Part shown: positions 14,016 to 22,337 of the stretch, one piece after another
Position numbering within the stretch: position 1 is the first letter of the stretch
Layout: the number at the start of each line of letters is the position of its first letter
Source of the DNA: an uncultured Collinsella sp.
Lineage (GTDB): Bacteria > Actinomycetota > Coriobacteriia > Coriobacteriales > Coriobacteriaceae
DNA: 29,787 nt
Direction of reading: 5' to 3'
Assembly: GCA_900549185.1 (NCBI GenBank)
Contig: URNM01000007.1
Span: 1 to 29,787 of the forward strand
Program-made: the position numbers and the translations under genes
The notes under the pieces: model-generated
What the model was told of the DNA's origin: nothing
Databases searched by the model: none
The model's input: only the letters and a program-made list of their open reading frames with translations

Positions 14016-14719
14016 TGCAAAAACGCATCACCATCTTTGATACCGTCCGCGGGTTTACGATGATTTCAATGGCAGGTTTTCACGCTTGCTACGATCTCGC
14101 CTACCTGTACGGTTGGGATATGCCCTGGTTTACCCAGACTGTCTTTCAAGACATCTGGCGCGCCAGCATCAGCTGGGTATTCTTGTTTATCGCGGGTTGG
14201 ATGTGCACTCTTTCGCGCAACAATATCAAACGTGCCGCCAAATACGCCTTAGCAGCACTCGTCGTCTGGTTGGCAACAACACTTGTCTCAGTCGACGATT
14301 CGGTTAATTTTGGCATCATCTACTGTATGGCCGCATGTACCGGCATCGTAGCGTTGACCAATCCCGTCCTTAAGAAGATTTCCGCGAGATGGGGCATGTC
14401 CCTATGCCTTGTGTTGTTCGCCCTCACCTGGAACATCCCCAAAACGACCTACCCTGTCCCCTACCTGGCGTGGCTGGGATTTCCGAGCCCTGGGTTTGTT
14501 TCAGGTGATTACTACCCCATCATCCCGTTTATCTTTATGTATCTTGCAGGATACTTCGCCGCACACATAGCGCAGGGAATCGGTAAGACCGCCCCAAGTT
14601 GGGCCTACGCCAACCCCCTGCCGGCGCTCGCCAGCCTTGGACGTCATGCACTCCCCTTTTATCTGCTGCATCAGCCCATCATTCTGGGCATTTTGGAGCT
14701 CGTCTACTCGGTGCGATAA
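14015..14719 (+). CDS. DUF1624 / heparan-glucosaminide acetyltransferase-like membrane protein
   Basis: A 234-aa polytopic membrane protein. The start RITIFDTVRGFTMISMAGFHACYDL resembles the first helix of the HGSNAT-like DUF1624 family ('R...D..RG......M...H...D'), whose His is proposed to take part in transmembrane acetyl transfer. Six or so further hydrophobic helices follow, with the C-terminal LGRHALPFYLLHQPIILGIL helix typical of membrane acyltransferases. Substrate and function are unknown. Its ATG shares one base with the lexA stop, so it is probably translated from lexA mRNA and thus SOS-responsive. Its 3' end overlaps the convergent hflX by 16 bp. Confidence 0.82.
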   Translation: MQKRITIFDTVRGFTMISMAGFHACYDLAYLYGWDMPWFTQTVFQDIWRASISWVFLFIAGWMCTLSRNNIKRAAKYALAALVVWLATTLVSVDDSVNFGIIYCMAACTGIVALTNPVLKKISARWGMSLCLVLFALTWNIPKTTYPVPYLAWLGFPSPGFVSGDYYPIIPFIFMYLAGYFAAHIAQGIGKTAPSWAYANPLPALASLGRHALPFYLLHQPIILGILELVYSVR

Positions 14720-15993
14720 CGCTCGAGCCGCGGCGCGATACGGGCCGGCAGCTTCGCCACAATACGAACGCCGTCCTCAAGATATTCCTCGTGCAAAAGG
14801 GTTCCCTGCTCATGCACCAGCGTAATGAGGGCGCCCTCGCGATACGGGATATCAGCAGAGAGCAACACATCGGTAGCAGCCGCCTCACGAGCAATACGGT
14901 CGACGAAATCGTCGAGTCCCTCGCCCGACTGGGCCGAGAACAGCACGGCCTCGGGATAGCGACGACGGAAGCTCAGGCGATCAACGCTATCGAGAAGATC
15001 GATTTTATTGAATACGGTCAGCGTTAAACGCTCTCCAGCGCCGATCTCATCAAGAACGCGGTCGACAGCCTCAAGCTGCCGCTCATAGTCCTCGTCAGAC
15101 GCATCTACGACTTTGAGAATTAGATCGGCACCCAACACCTCGGACAGCGTCGATTTAAAGGCATCGACCAGACCATGCGGCAGCTTTTGAATAAAGCCGA
15201 CGGTATCAGTAATCGTCATGCCGCGACCGCCGGGCAGGCGATACGAACGCGTCGTCGGGTCGAGCGTAGCAAACAGCTTGTCCTGCGAAAGTACCGTAGA
15301 GCCGGTCAGGCGATTGAGCAACGTCGATTTACCGGCATTGGTATAACCGGCTAACGCGACGCGAAACGCCGGTGACTCAATGCGGCTCTTGGACTGGACA
15401 TCGCGACGCTGTTCAACCTGCTTGAGCTCACGACGAAGCGCGGCAATCTTATTGCGAATCAAGCGACGGTCAACCTCGAGCTGGCTTTCACCCTGGCCAA
15501 AGCGCGAACCGATGCCGCCGCGCGTCTGCTCCTTGGCAAGATGGCTCCACATGCCACGCAGACGAGGCAACAGATATTGAAGCTGCGCCAGCTGTACCTG
15601 TAGGCGTCCCTCACGCGTCTGAGCATGCAGGCCAAAGATATCCAAGATCAGTGCTGTACGATCGATAATCTTTACCGGCTCGCCCACGGCTTTCTCCAAA
15701 TAGGATTGCTGCGAGGGCGTCAGGTCGTCGTCAAAAATAACGACATCGGCATCCATGCGATGCACCAGGCCGCACAGCTCTTCAACCTTACCGGAACCGA
15801 TAAACGATTTTGGATACGGCTTAACCAGACGCTGTGACAAACGCGCCACGCACTGGGCGCCAGCCGTATGGGCCAGGCGCTCAAGCTCGTCAAGCGAACG
15901 ATCGAGCGGCCATGCATTGTCGCGCCACTCAACACCAACTAATATGGCACGCTCGGGCTCGGGTGCCGTGGGAACAAGGGGGAAACGGGCCAT
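14704..15993 (-). CDS. hflX: Ribosome-associated GTPase HflX
   Basis: A 429-aa GTPase that binds the 50S subunit and can split or rescue stalled ribosomes under stress. The N-terminal HflX domain (about 15-205) shows YPKSFIGSGKVEEL, VVIFDDDLTPSQQ and the RTALILDIFGLHAQTREGRL / RGGIGSRFGQGESQLE segments. The G domain has G1 GYTNAGKST (216-224), G2 around LFATLDPTTR, G3 DTVGF (263-267) and G4 NKID. It is the last gene of the long - strand series. Its start shares one base with the miaA stop (TAATG). miaA next to hflX is a common bacterial pairing. Confidence 0.97.
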   Translation of the reverse strand: MARFPLVPTAPEPERAILVGVEWRDNAWPLDRSLDELERLAHTAGAQCVARLSQRLVKPYPKSFIGSGKVEELCGLVHRMDADVVIFDDDLTPSQQSYLEKAVGEPVKIIDRTALILDIFGLHAQTREGRLQVQLAQLQYLLPRLRGMWSHLAKEQTRGGIGSRFGQGESQLEVDRRLIRNKIAALRRELKQVEQRRDVQSKSRIESPAFRVALAGYTNAGKSTLLNRLTGSTVLSQDKLFATLDPTTRSYRLPGGRGMTITDTVGFIQKLPHGLVDAFKSTLSEVLGADLILKVVDASDEDYERQLEAVDRVLDEIGAGERLTLTVFNKIDLLDSVDRLSFRRRYPEAVLFSAQSGEGLDDFVDRIAREAAATDVLLSADIPYREGALITLVHEQGTLLHEEYLEDGVRIVAKLPARIAPRLERYRTE

Positions 15994-16931
15994 TAGGCAG
16001 CCTCAATACGATGCAGGATGTCCTCAACGACCTCATCGATCGTAAACTCGTCCATATCAAACCACACGATACGGTCATCGCGCTTAAACCACGAAAGCTG
16101 ACGTTTGGCATAGCGACGCGAACGCATCTTGATGAGTTCGCGAGCCTCATCCATAGAAATCACGCCATTGAAAGCATCAATGATCTCTTTATAGCCAATT
16201 GCCTGCATCGAAGTCAGGGCATCTCCCAGCCCCTGGTCCATAAGACCGCGAACCTCATCGACAAGACCCTGCTCAAACATCAGATCGACGCGCAGGTTAA
16301 TGCGCTCGTAGAGCACCTCGCGATTACGCGTCAGACCAAACCATAGAGCATGATAATGCTCGCGCGGAACACTAAACTGCGACTTTTGCTGCGCGTAGGA
16401 CACTCCATCATCGTGCATTTCGAGAGCGCGAATCACGCGGCGAACATTATGGGGGTGGATGACCGCAGCGGACTCGGGGTCGCGCTCGGCAAGCAGGGCA
16501 TGCAGTCCCTCCTCGCCAATACGCTCGGCAAGCTCCTGATAGCCCGCACGGCGATCGTCCTCAAGTTCACCCGAGGGAAAGTCCATCTCATCGAGGGCGG
16601 CCTTGAGATACAGCCCCGTACCCCCGCAAAACACCGGCAGGCGGCCCTCGCCAAGCAAGCGCTCAACATGCGCGCGAGCGTCAGCCTGATAAAGCGCAGC
16701 AGAATATGCCACACCCGGCTCTACAATGTCGACGAGACGCAGCGGCGCCGTACACTCATCGGGCGCCATCTTTGCGGTACCGATATCCATGCCGCGATAG
16801 ATTTGCATCGCATCGCACGACAGCACTTCGGACGAAAGACGAGCTGCCAAACGATCGGCAACATCGCTCTTACCAACCGCCGTCGGACCGACGATCGCAA
16901 CGGCGGAAAGACCTGCCGCGGGAGCAACCAT
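15993..16931 (-). CDS. miaA: tRNA dimethylallyltransferase MiaA
   Basis: A 312-aa enzyme that adds a dimethylallyl group to N6 of A37 in tRNAs reading codons that start with U. The P-loop GPTAVGKSD lies at residues 15-23. Further family signatures are DAMQIYRGMDIGTAK, the lid region VFCGGTGLYLKA, HPHNVRRVIRALE and QAIGYKEI. The C-terminal RSRRYAKRQLSWFKRD tRNA-binding motif is present. Length is normal. It is coupled to miaB upstream and hflX downstream by 1-bp stop/start overlaps. MiaB, encoded just before, acts on the product of MiaA, so two successive steps of ms2i6A37 formation are made together. Confidence 0.97.
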   Translation of the reverse strand: MVAPAAGLSAVAIVGPTAVGKSDVADRLAARLSSEVLSCDAMQIYRGMDIGTAKMAPDECTAPLRLVDIVEPGVAYSAALYQADARAHVERLLGEGRLPVFCGGTGLYLKAALDEMDFPSGELEDDRRAGYQELAERIGEEGLHALLAERDPESAAVIHPHNVRRVIRALEMHDDGVSYAQQKSQFSVPREHYHALWFGLTRNREVLYERINLRVDLMFEQGLVDEVRGLMDQGLGDALTSMQAIGYKEIIDAFNGVISMDEARELIKMRSRRYAKRQLSWFKRDDRIVWFDMDEFTIDEVVEDILHRIEAA

Positions 16932-18307
16932 TAGCGCGGCTCGCCCACAACGGAGCCAGACAAATACCAGGTCTTGGCAACGTCAACGTCAACATCAACG
17001 ATCTTGCCAACAAGCTGGTCGATGCTGTAACCCTCTGGGATAGGCGCATGCACGGTCTGATTCTTGGGACTCTTGCCCAGTAGCACCGCGTCATTCTTTT
17101 TGCTCGTTCCCTCAATGAGCGCCGGAACCACAGTATGAAGCTCACCCTGGTTATAATCGTGTGCCGTGGTCTCGATAACCTTAACCAGGCGGTTGAAACG
17201 CTCGAGAATAACCTCATGCGGCGTAGGATCATCAATCTCGGCGGCCGGGGTACCGGCGCGCTTGGAATAGATGAAGGTATAGGCCTGAGCATAGCGGACC
17301 GTCTCGGCAAGTGAGAGCGTCTGCTCAAAGTCTTCTTCAGTCTCGCCCGGGAAGCCAACGATAATGTCGGTCGAGAGCGCGATGTCGGGCATGCGGTTGC
17401 GAATGCGATCGACCAGGCCCAGATAGTCCTCGCGTGTATAACGGCGATTCATCTCTTTGAGGATCCGCGTCGAACCTGACTGGACGGCCAGGTGCAGCTG
17501 CGGCATAACGGCAGGCGTCTCGGCCATGGCGTCGATGGTCTCGGGCAGCAGGTCCTTGGGATGCGAAGACGTAAAGAAGATGCGCTCCACGCCCGTATCG
17601 CCCACGGCGCGCAGCAAGTCGGCAAAGCGCGGCTTACCAAACAAATCGCGGCCATATGAGTTAACGTTTTGGCCCAGCAGCGTAATCTCACGCACGCCCT
17701 GGCGCACCAAACCGGTCACCTCGTCGACAATCTCCTCGAAGGGGCGGCTCTTTTCGCGACCGCGCACGTACGGCACGATGCAGTAGGTGCAGAAGTTATT
17801 GCAGCCCGTCATGATGGGCACCCAGGCGTGATACTGCGTCTCACGGTGCCACGGCATACTCATGGCATCCGTATCCTCATGCTCATTGGTGCGGATATGA
17901 CGCTTGCCGTCCAGGAACGCCTCGGCAATGAGCTCGGCCACATGTGCGATGGAATGCGTGCCAAAGATGACATTGACGTTATCGACGTTGGTGAGCAGAC
18001 CCTCGCCATCGCGCTGCGCGATGCAACCACCAACGGCAACCACGCGCTTGCCCGAAGGCGAAGGCGGCAGGCTTTTGCAGGAATTACAGTGACCGTATAG
18101 GCGAGTATCGGCGGCCTCGCGCACACAGCACGTCATGAACACAACGATATCGGCATGCTCGGGATCGAGCGCCATGAGGCAGCCATACGAATCAAGCAGA
18201 CCGCTCACACGCTCGGAGTCGTGCTGATTCATCTGACAGCCAAAGGTGCGGATAAAGTAGGTTTTACCGGCAAGAATATCGCGTACGGAACGCTGGTCCA
18301 TGTGCAT
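16931..18307 (-). CDS. miaB: tRNA-2-methylthio-N6-dimethylallyladenosine synthase MiaB
   Basis: A 458-aa radical SAM methylthiotransferase that adds the 2-methylthio group to i6A37 of tRNA. The UPF0004 domain (about 15-130) has its cluster cysteines in FGCQMNQHDSE, TCCVREAA and GGCIAQ. The radical SAM motif GCNNFCTYC follows (CxxxCxxC), then VPYVRGREKSR. The C-terminal TRAM domain covers about the last 65 residues. The usual HLPVQSGS segment reads HLAVQSGS here. Two ATGs compete: 18307 and 18301. AGGAC is better spaced for the second, so the protein may be two residues shorter. It precedes miaA with a 1-bp overlap. Confidence 0.96.
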   Translation of the reverse strand: MHMDQRSVRDILAGKTYFIRTFGCQMNQHDSERVSGLLDSYGCLMALDPEHADIVVFMTCCVREAADTRLYGHCNSCKSLPPSPSGKRVVAVGGCIAQRDGEGLLTNVDNVNVIFGTHSIAHVAELIAEAFLDGKRHIRTNEHEDTDAMSMPWHRETQYHAWVPIMTGCNNFCTYCIVPYVRGREKSRPFEEIVDEVTGLVRQGVREITLLGQNVNSYGRDLFGKPRFADLLRAVGDTGVERIFFTSSHPKDLLPETIDAMAETPAVMPQLHLAVQSGSTRILKEMNRRYTREDYLGLVDRIRNRMPDIALSTDIIVGFPGETEEDFEQTLSLAETVRYAQAYTFIYSKRAGTPAAEIDDPTPHEVILERFNRLVKVIETTAHDYNQGELHTVVPALIEGTSKKNDAVLLGKSPKNQTVHAPIPEGYSIDQLVGKIVDVDVDVAKTWYLSGSVVGEPR

Positions 18308-18346
18308 AAGTCCTAACGATGGGGAGCGAAACGAGGCAAGCAGAAG

Positions 18347-18664
18347 CTATGCCACAGGCTTAACATCATCCATGACGACGTTATCCATAGCAGCTCGATT
18401 GATTTGGTGAACGTAGATAGAAAGGCGGATGGCCGTGCGCGACTCCCCGTTAATGAGGATGTCGGAGAACACGGGCGCGCAGGAAATATCAAAACCGGTT
18501 GGAATCAAAAAACCGCGCGCGATAGCCACGGCCTTAATGGCCTGGTTGACAGCACCGGCGCCGACACACTGGATGTTGACGGGTACACCATCCTTGACCA
18601 TGCCGGCGATGGCGCCGGCAACGGACGCGGGCGATGATTTGCTTGATACCTTCAGGCAATCCAT
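18347..18664 (-). CDS. spoVS: Stage V sporulation protein S-like (SpoVS)
   Basis: A 105-aa SpoVS/Alba-fold protein. The family signature is near complete: LKVSSKSSPASVAGAIAGMV at the start, GAGAVNQAIKAVAIARGF in the middle, then FSDILINGESRTAIRLSIYV. In Bacillus it affects septation and spore coat formation, but it is also common in non-sporulating bacteria, where its role is unknown; an Alba-like nucleic-acid-binding role is a proposal only. I chose the ATG at 18664 because AGGAG lies upstream and the remaining frame starts right at the conserved N-terminus. It sits between the GHKL ATPase and miaB, in the same context as the rny-spoVS-miaB runs of Firmicutes. Confidence 0.93.
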   Translation of the reverse strand: MDCLKVSSKSSPASVAGAIAGMVKDGVPVNIQCVGAGAVNQAIKAVAIARGFLIPTGFDISCAPVFSDILINGESRTAIRLSIYVHQINRAAMDNVVMDDVKPVA

Positions 18665-18705
18665 GAAGAAACTCCTGCGTTTAAAAGTACGTTTTAACTG
18701 CAATA

Positions 18706-18734
18706 ACTTTATCGTACCGAGTGGACTCGGTAAA
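18706..18734 (-). promoter_or_regulatory. Possible spoVS promoter with palindrome in the spacer
   Basis: Reading on the - strand: TTTACC (18729-18734), 17 bp, TAAAGT (18706-18711). The region 18715-18732 is the 18-bp palindrome TACCGAGT-GG-ACTCGGTA, which would occupy the spacer as an operator. The promoter match is weak; the palindrome itself is clear. Confidence 0.35.
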
Positions 18735-18738
18735 GGCA

Positions 18739-19824
18739 CTATTCCTCTTTGGCAAGATCGAAGGTCACGGTGATTCGATCACGCGAAACGCGAATCTTAG
18801 GGTCGCCGCAAAGGTTGAGATAGTACCGGGCGGCAAGGTCATTAAAGTCGCGCTCCACAGCACGCGAAAACTGTGCCATGTCATCCTTGGCTATACGTAG
18901 CCCGCGACGATCCTTCGCGAGATCGACAGGAGCCGGCGCATGCGAGGACGAATCACGCTCGCGCAGCAGACGCGCGGTCACACCGCGAACGGGCTTAATC
19001 TGCCCTGCCAAAATGCGATGTGCCGTGCGCTCGGACATCTCAAGACCCAAACCCGAGCAAATACGGATAAAGTCCTCGGCATCGGAGGCAAGGCCTAAAC
19101 GGTCGACAACTGAAAGCTCGCTCTCGTCATCAATGAACAGGAGACGCGACGTATCGAGCCGACTTGACGCCTGAGCATAAAGAGTCGCGGCAATCTCAGA
19201 CGGAGAACCAAGATAGACATCGCAACCACGCAACTCCTCGAGCGCAAACTCACAAGCAGCGCGAATAATATTATGCGGACCGCGAGCACAGACATAACGT
19301 CCGTCCTCATCCTTGACAGCCTGGGGCCAGCTGGACTGATCGGCACGCTCACTGAGGCGGTCGGCCGCAACGCTCACCTTAAAGGCCGAGCCAAGATCGA
19401 CACCTGACGTGACCACACGGGCCTCATCGGTGTTCTGCTTGATCGAAAACAATGCCATGCCACGACCGTGAACGCCCCAACGGTCCATCTTCATGCTCTC
19501 GAGCTTGGAGGTGACGCGGGCATCGAAGATTCGCTCTTGCATATCCTGTGGAACGCCCGAACCGTTATCCAGAAAGACAAGCGTGCGGACGCCATCTTCC
19601 TTGGTCGTGGCGAGATAGACCTTGTCGGCGCCAGCATCGCGAGCATTACGGAGCATTTCGATGACGATATCCTCGACATGCTGAATGTCGTGCTTTGCCT
19701 GGCGCCGCTCGGCCTCCGAAACGCGGAGGCGGACATACCCCTCGCCAAGGTTCTCCTCGACGCGAAGGTTGCCCTCCCCCGACATCGACGCGATAAATGA
19801 GATGAGCTCGTTCGCGTCGCTCAT
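18739..19824 (-). CDS. GHKL-type ATPase of unknown function
   Basis: A 361-aa protein whose N-terminal half is a Bergerat-fold (GHKL) ATP-binding domain: N box EMLRNARDAGAD with Glu56 and Asn60, G1 box DNGSG (86-90) and G2/lid GVHGRGMALFSIKQNTDEA (117-135). These are the ATP-binding signatures of Hsp90, MutL, gyrase B and histidine kinases. There is no HisKA dimerisation helix, no transmembrane segment and no gyrase/MutL transducer that I can recognise. The C-terminal half (about 200-361) matches nothing I know. It lies 1 bp after rny and before spoVS, and is probably co-transcribed with rny. A function in nucleic-acid or protein remodelling is open. Confidence 0.8.
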   Translation of the reverse strand: MSDANELISFIASMSGEGNLRVEENLGEGYVRLRVSEAERRQAKHDIQHVEDIVIEMLRNARDAGADKVYLATTKEDGVRTLVFLDNGSGVPQDMQERIFDARVTSKLESMKMDRWGVHGRGMALFSIKQNTDEARVVTSGVDLGSAFKVSVAADRLSERADQSSWPQAVKDEDGRYVCARGPHNIIRAACEFALEELRGCDVYLGSPSEIAATLYAQASSRLDTSRLLFIDDESELSVVDRLGLASDAEDFIRICSGLGLEMSERTAHRILAGQIKPVRGVTARLLRERDSSSHAPAPVDLAKDRRGLRIAKDDMAQFSRAVERDFNDLAARYYLNLCGDPKIRVSRDRITVTFDLAKEE

Positions 19825-19825
19825 G

Positions 19826-21382
19826 TTATTTAGCGATATCGACAGCGCGGCTCTCGCGAATCACGACAACGCGCACCTGACCGGGATACTCCATCTCTTC
19901 CTCGATCTGATGGGCGATATCGTGAGCCAGGACCGTGGACTGGGCATCGGAGATCTTGTCCGGCTGAACCATGACGTGAACCTCGCGACCAGCCTGCATG
20001 GCATAGGTACGCTCGACGCCGTCATGGGAGTTGGCGATCTCCTCGAGCTTCTCAAGACGCTTGATGTAGTTCTCGGCAGACTCGCGACGGGCACCGGGGC
20101 GAGAGGCAGAGACAGCATCGGCGGCCTGTACCAGGACATCGAGCACCGTGTTAGGGTCGACATCGGCATGGTGAGCCTCGATAGCGTGGACGATAACGGG
20201 CTTCTCGCCATAACGGCGGGCCAGCTCGGCACCGATGACGGCATGCGGGCCCTCGACGTCATGGTCGATTGCCTTGCCCAGGTCGTGCAGCAGGCCGGCG
20301 CGCTTGGCAGTCACAACGTCCAGGCCAAGCTCGGAAGCCATCACGCCGCACAGATCAGAGACCTCGAGAGAGTGCTGAAGCACGTTCTGACCAAACGAAG
20401 TGCGGTAGCGCAGGGCACCAAGGGTCTTGACGATCTCGGGGTGCAGGTCGTGGATGCCGGTATCGAAGGCAGCCTGCTCGCCAGCCTCGCGCACGCGCTG
20501 CTGAACCAGGTCAGCGGCCTTGTGATACATCTCCTCGATACGGGCAGGGTGAATGCGGCCGTCGGCGATGAGGTTCTCGAGGGCGACACGGGCGGTCTCA
20601 CGACGGACCGGGTCGAAGCTCGAAAGAACGACGGTCTCGGGCGTGTCGTCGATCACGAGGTTGACGCCGGAAACCTGCTCGAAGGTCCGGATGTTGCGAC
20701 CCTCGCGACCGATGATACGGCCCTTGAGGTCATCAGAGGGAATGTGCACGGAGGTAACGGTGACCTCGGCAGTATGGTCGGCAGCGCAGCGCTGAATCGC
20801 CAGAGACAGAATCTCCTGGGCGGTCTTGTGGCACTCGGCGCGAACCTGCTGCTCGGACTCGCGAATGATTGTGGCAGCCTCGTGGGTGACCTCGCCGCGA
20901 ACCTTATCGAGGAGCTCCTTGTGGGCGTCCTCGCGGGTAAGGTCGGCGATACGCTCGAGCTCGGAGGTCTGCTTTGCGCAAAGCTCCTCGAGCTCACGGG
21001 AGCGCTTCTCGACCTGACCGGCCTGGCTGGACAGCTGATGCTCGCGCTTGTCGAGAGCATCGTTGCGGCGATCGAGGGATTCCTCGCGCTGCATCACGCG
21101 GTTCTCGAGCGTACGAATCTCGTTCTTACGCTGCTTATCCTCGGCCTCAGCGGCCTGCTTGTTCTTGATGATCTCCTCTTTAGCCTCGAGCAGAGCCTCT
21201 TTTTTGAGGGTCTCGGCCTGACGCTTGGCATCACCGATCAGGGACTCAGCCTGTGCGTGTGCCGACTGAATCTTTTCGTCGGCCTCGTGAAGACTACCCT
21301 GCTTGGCGGTGCGCATGTAGGCAATGGCGGCGATGGCACCCAAAACGATGCCAACGAGCGCTGCGATGATAGGCATGCTCAC
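19826..21382 (-). CDS. rny: Ribonuclease Y
   Basis: A 518-aa membrane-anchored endoribonuclease that initiates mRNA decay. One N-terminal transmembrane helix (about 4-24) is followed by a long coiled coil (about 30-200). A KH RNA-binding domain with GRIIGREGRNIRTFEQ (about 215-275) comes next, then the HD domain with LLHDLGKAIDHDVEGPH, whose HD pair binds metal for catalysis. Length and order are those of the family. A leader of about 250 bp separates it from recX and contains a hairpin close to the start. It is followed after 1 bp by the GHKL ATPase gene. Confidence 0.97.
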   Translation of the reverse strand: MSMPIIAALVGIVLGAIAAIAYMRTAKQGSLHEADEKIQSAHAQAESLIGDAKRQAETLKKEALLEAKEEIIKNKQAAEAEDKQRKNEIRTLENRVMQREESLDRRNDALDKREHQLSSQAGQVEKRSRELEELCAKQTSELERIADLTREDAHKELLDKVRGEVTHEAATIIRESEQQVRAECHKTAQEILSLAIQRCAADHTAEVTVTSVHIPSDDLKGRIIGREGRNIRTFEQVSGVNLVIDDTPETVVLSSFDPVRRETARVALENLIADGRIHPARIEEMYHKAADLVQQRVREAGEQAAFDTGIHDLHPEIVKTLGALRYRTSFGQNVLQHSLEVSDLCGVMASELGLDVVTAKRAGLLHDLGKAIDHDVEGPHAVIGAELARRYGEKPVIVHAIEAHHADVDPNTVLDVLVQAADAVSASRPGARRESAENYIKRLEKLEEIANSHDGVERTYAMQAGREVHVMVQPDKISDAQSTVLAHDIAHQIEEEMEYPGQVRVVVIRESRAVDIAK

Positions 21383-21633
21383 TCCTTTTTATGGATTCGT
21401 TACACAACAAAGCGAACCGTCCTTACGAACGGCTCGCGACATTTGAGTAATATGGGCGCAGCTTATGCGGGTCGGATACAGATAAACATATAAACAAACT
21501 CATCAAAGATGAGCACATATCACAAAGCAAATGACAGTGTTTATCGTACGTTGAACCGCAAAAACTGTCAAATAAATGGACCCAGCACGGCGGCTAAAAC
21601 GCGGTGAACGGCAGGGCCACAAAGCGCATACGC
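21383..21633. other. rny leader / recX-rny intergenic region
   Basis: No gene is seen. In - strand terms it contains a small hairpin CTCATC-TTT-GATGAG followed by TTTGTTT (+ 21499-21513), possibly a weak terminator of recA-recX. About 30 bp before the rny start codon there is a second hairpin (21412-21437). I see no confident promoter. Confidence 0.5.
21412..21437 (-). repeat. Hairpin in the rny 5' leader
   Basis: The 9-bp arms GCGAGCCGT and ACGGTTCGC (- strand, one G-U pair) enclose the 8-nt loop TCGTAAGG. It lies about 30 nt upstream of the start codon. Confidence 0.6.
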
Positions 21634-22326
21634 CTAAACTGCACATTCCTCGCGTTCGGCATCGAGACGTGCCTTAACGGCATCGGCGGCGATGTGATAC
21701 GAGAAGCCCTTGCCCATCAAAAACCGAACCAGTTTTTCGAATCCACGCGTCTCTGGAACACGCCGCTTGGCGAGCAGGGCTGACGCACGCGCCAAATCGT
21801 CTTCGACGGCAAAATAATCCTCGGGATAACCGGGAATGTCATCGAGCACAACATGACGTCGCTTGAGCTCGGTCTCGATTTTGCGCTGTCCCCAACCGCG
21901 CCGCTTGCGTTCCTCGATAAAGTACGAGCAAAAGCGGTTCTCGTCTAAAAAGCGATACTCGGTGGCGCGCTCGACGGCGAAATCAATCGCGGGCTGGCGA
22001 AAGCCGTAGCGAGCCAACTTGTCACGGACCTCACCCGTCGCATGGTCGCGGCGCGATAACATCTCGGTCACCATGGTAAGTGCACATTTACGCTCGATGA
22101 GCTGCACCGCCTCACGAAAGTTGTCCCAATCACAGGGAAGATCGGGGCGGTTTTTGACATACAGCCGCGCGACCCGCACGGGAATCCAAATGGACCGCTC
22201 AAAACCGCCCTCAAGCTCACAATCGATATGTGCGCAAGGCTTTTTGGACGCATACCCGCTCGAGAACGAGGAGGCCGCCTTCTTATCGGGAAAGACGACC
22301 GTGGCCTCGGTCACCGTATACGACAT
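21634..22326 (-). CDS. recX: Regulatory protein RecX
   Basis: A 230-aa modulator that binds RecA filaments and limits recombinase activity. The conserved core is LSRRDHATGEVRDKLARYGF (about residues 89-108), followed by YRFLDENRFCSYFIEERKRRGWGQRKIETELKRR and the C-terminal VRFLMGKGFSYHIAADAVKA. The N-terminal 80 residues are an extension variable among members. It begins 11 bp after the recA stop, the usual recA-recX order, and is presumably induced together with recA. Confidence 0.94.
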   Translation of the reverse strand: MSYTVTEATVVFPDKKAASSFSSGYASKKPCAHIDCELEGGFERSIWIPVRVARLYVKNRPDLPCDWDNFREAVQLIERKCALTMVTEMLSRRDHATGEVRDKLARYGFRQPAIDFAVERATEYRFLDENRFCSYFIEERKRRGWGQRKIETELKRRHVVLDDIPGYPEDYFAVEDDLARASALLAKRRVPETRGFEKLVRFLMGKGFSYHIAADAVKARLDAEREECAV

Positions 22327-22337
22327 GAGCGTAACCG

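Noticed and set aside
16931..18307. The HLAVQSGS variant in MiaB as a sign of a defective enzyme
   Set aside because: All cluster cysteines, the SAM motif and the TRAM domain are intact; a single Pro-to-Ala change is not enough to call loss of function.
19685..21493. A 602-codon open frame on the + strand opposite rny
   Set aside because: The same GC-driven shadow effect: repetitive Leu/Gly/Val composition opposite a charged coiled coil, no ribosome site and no family features.
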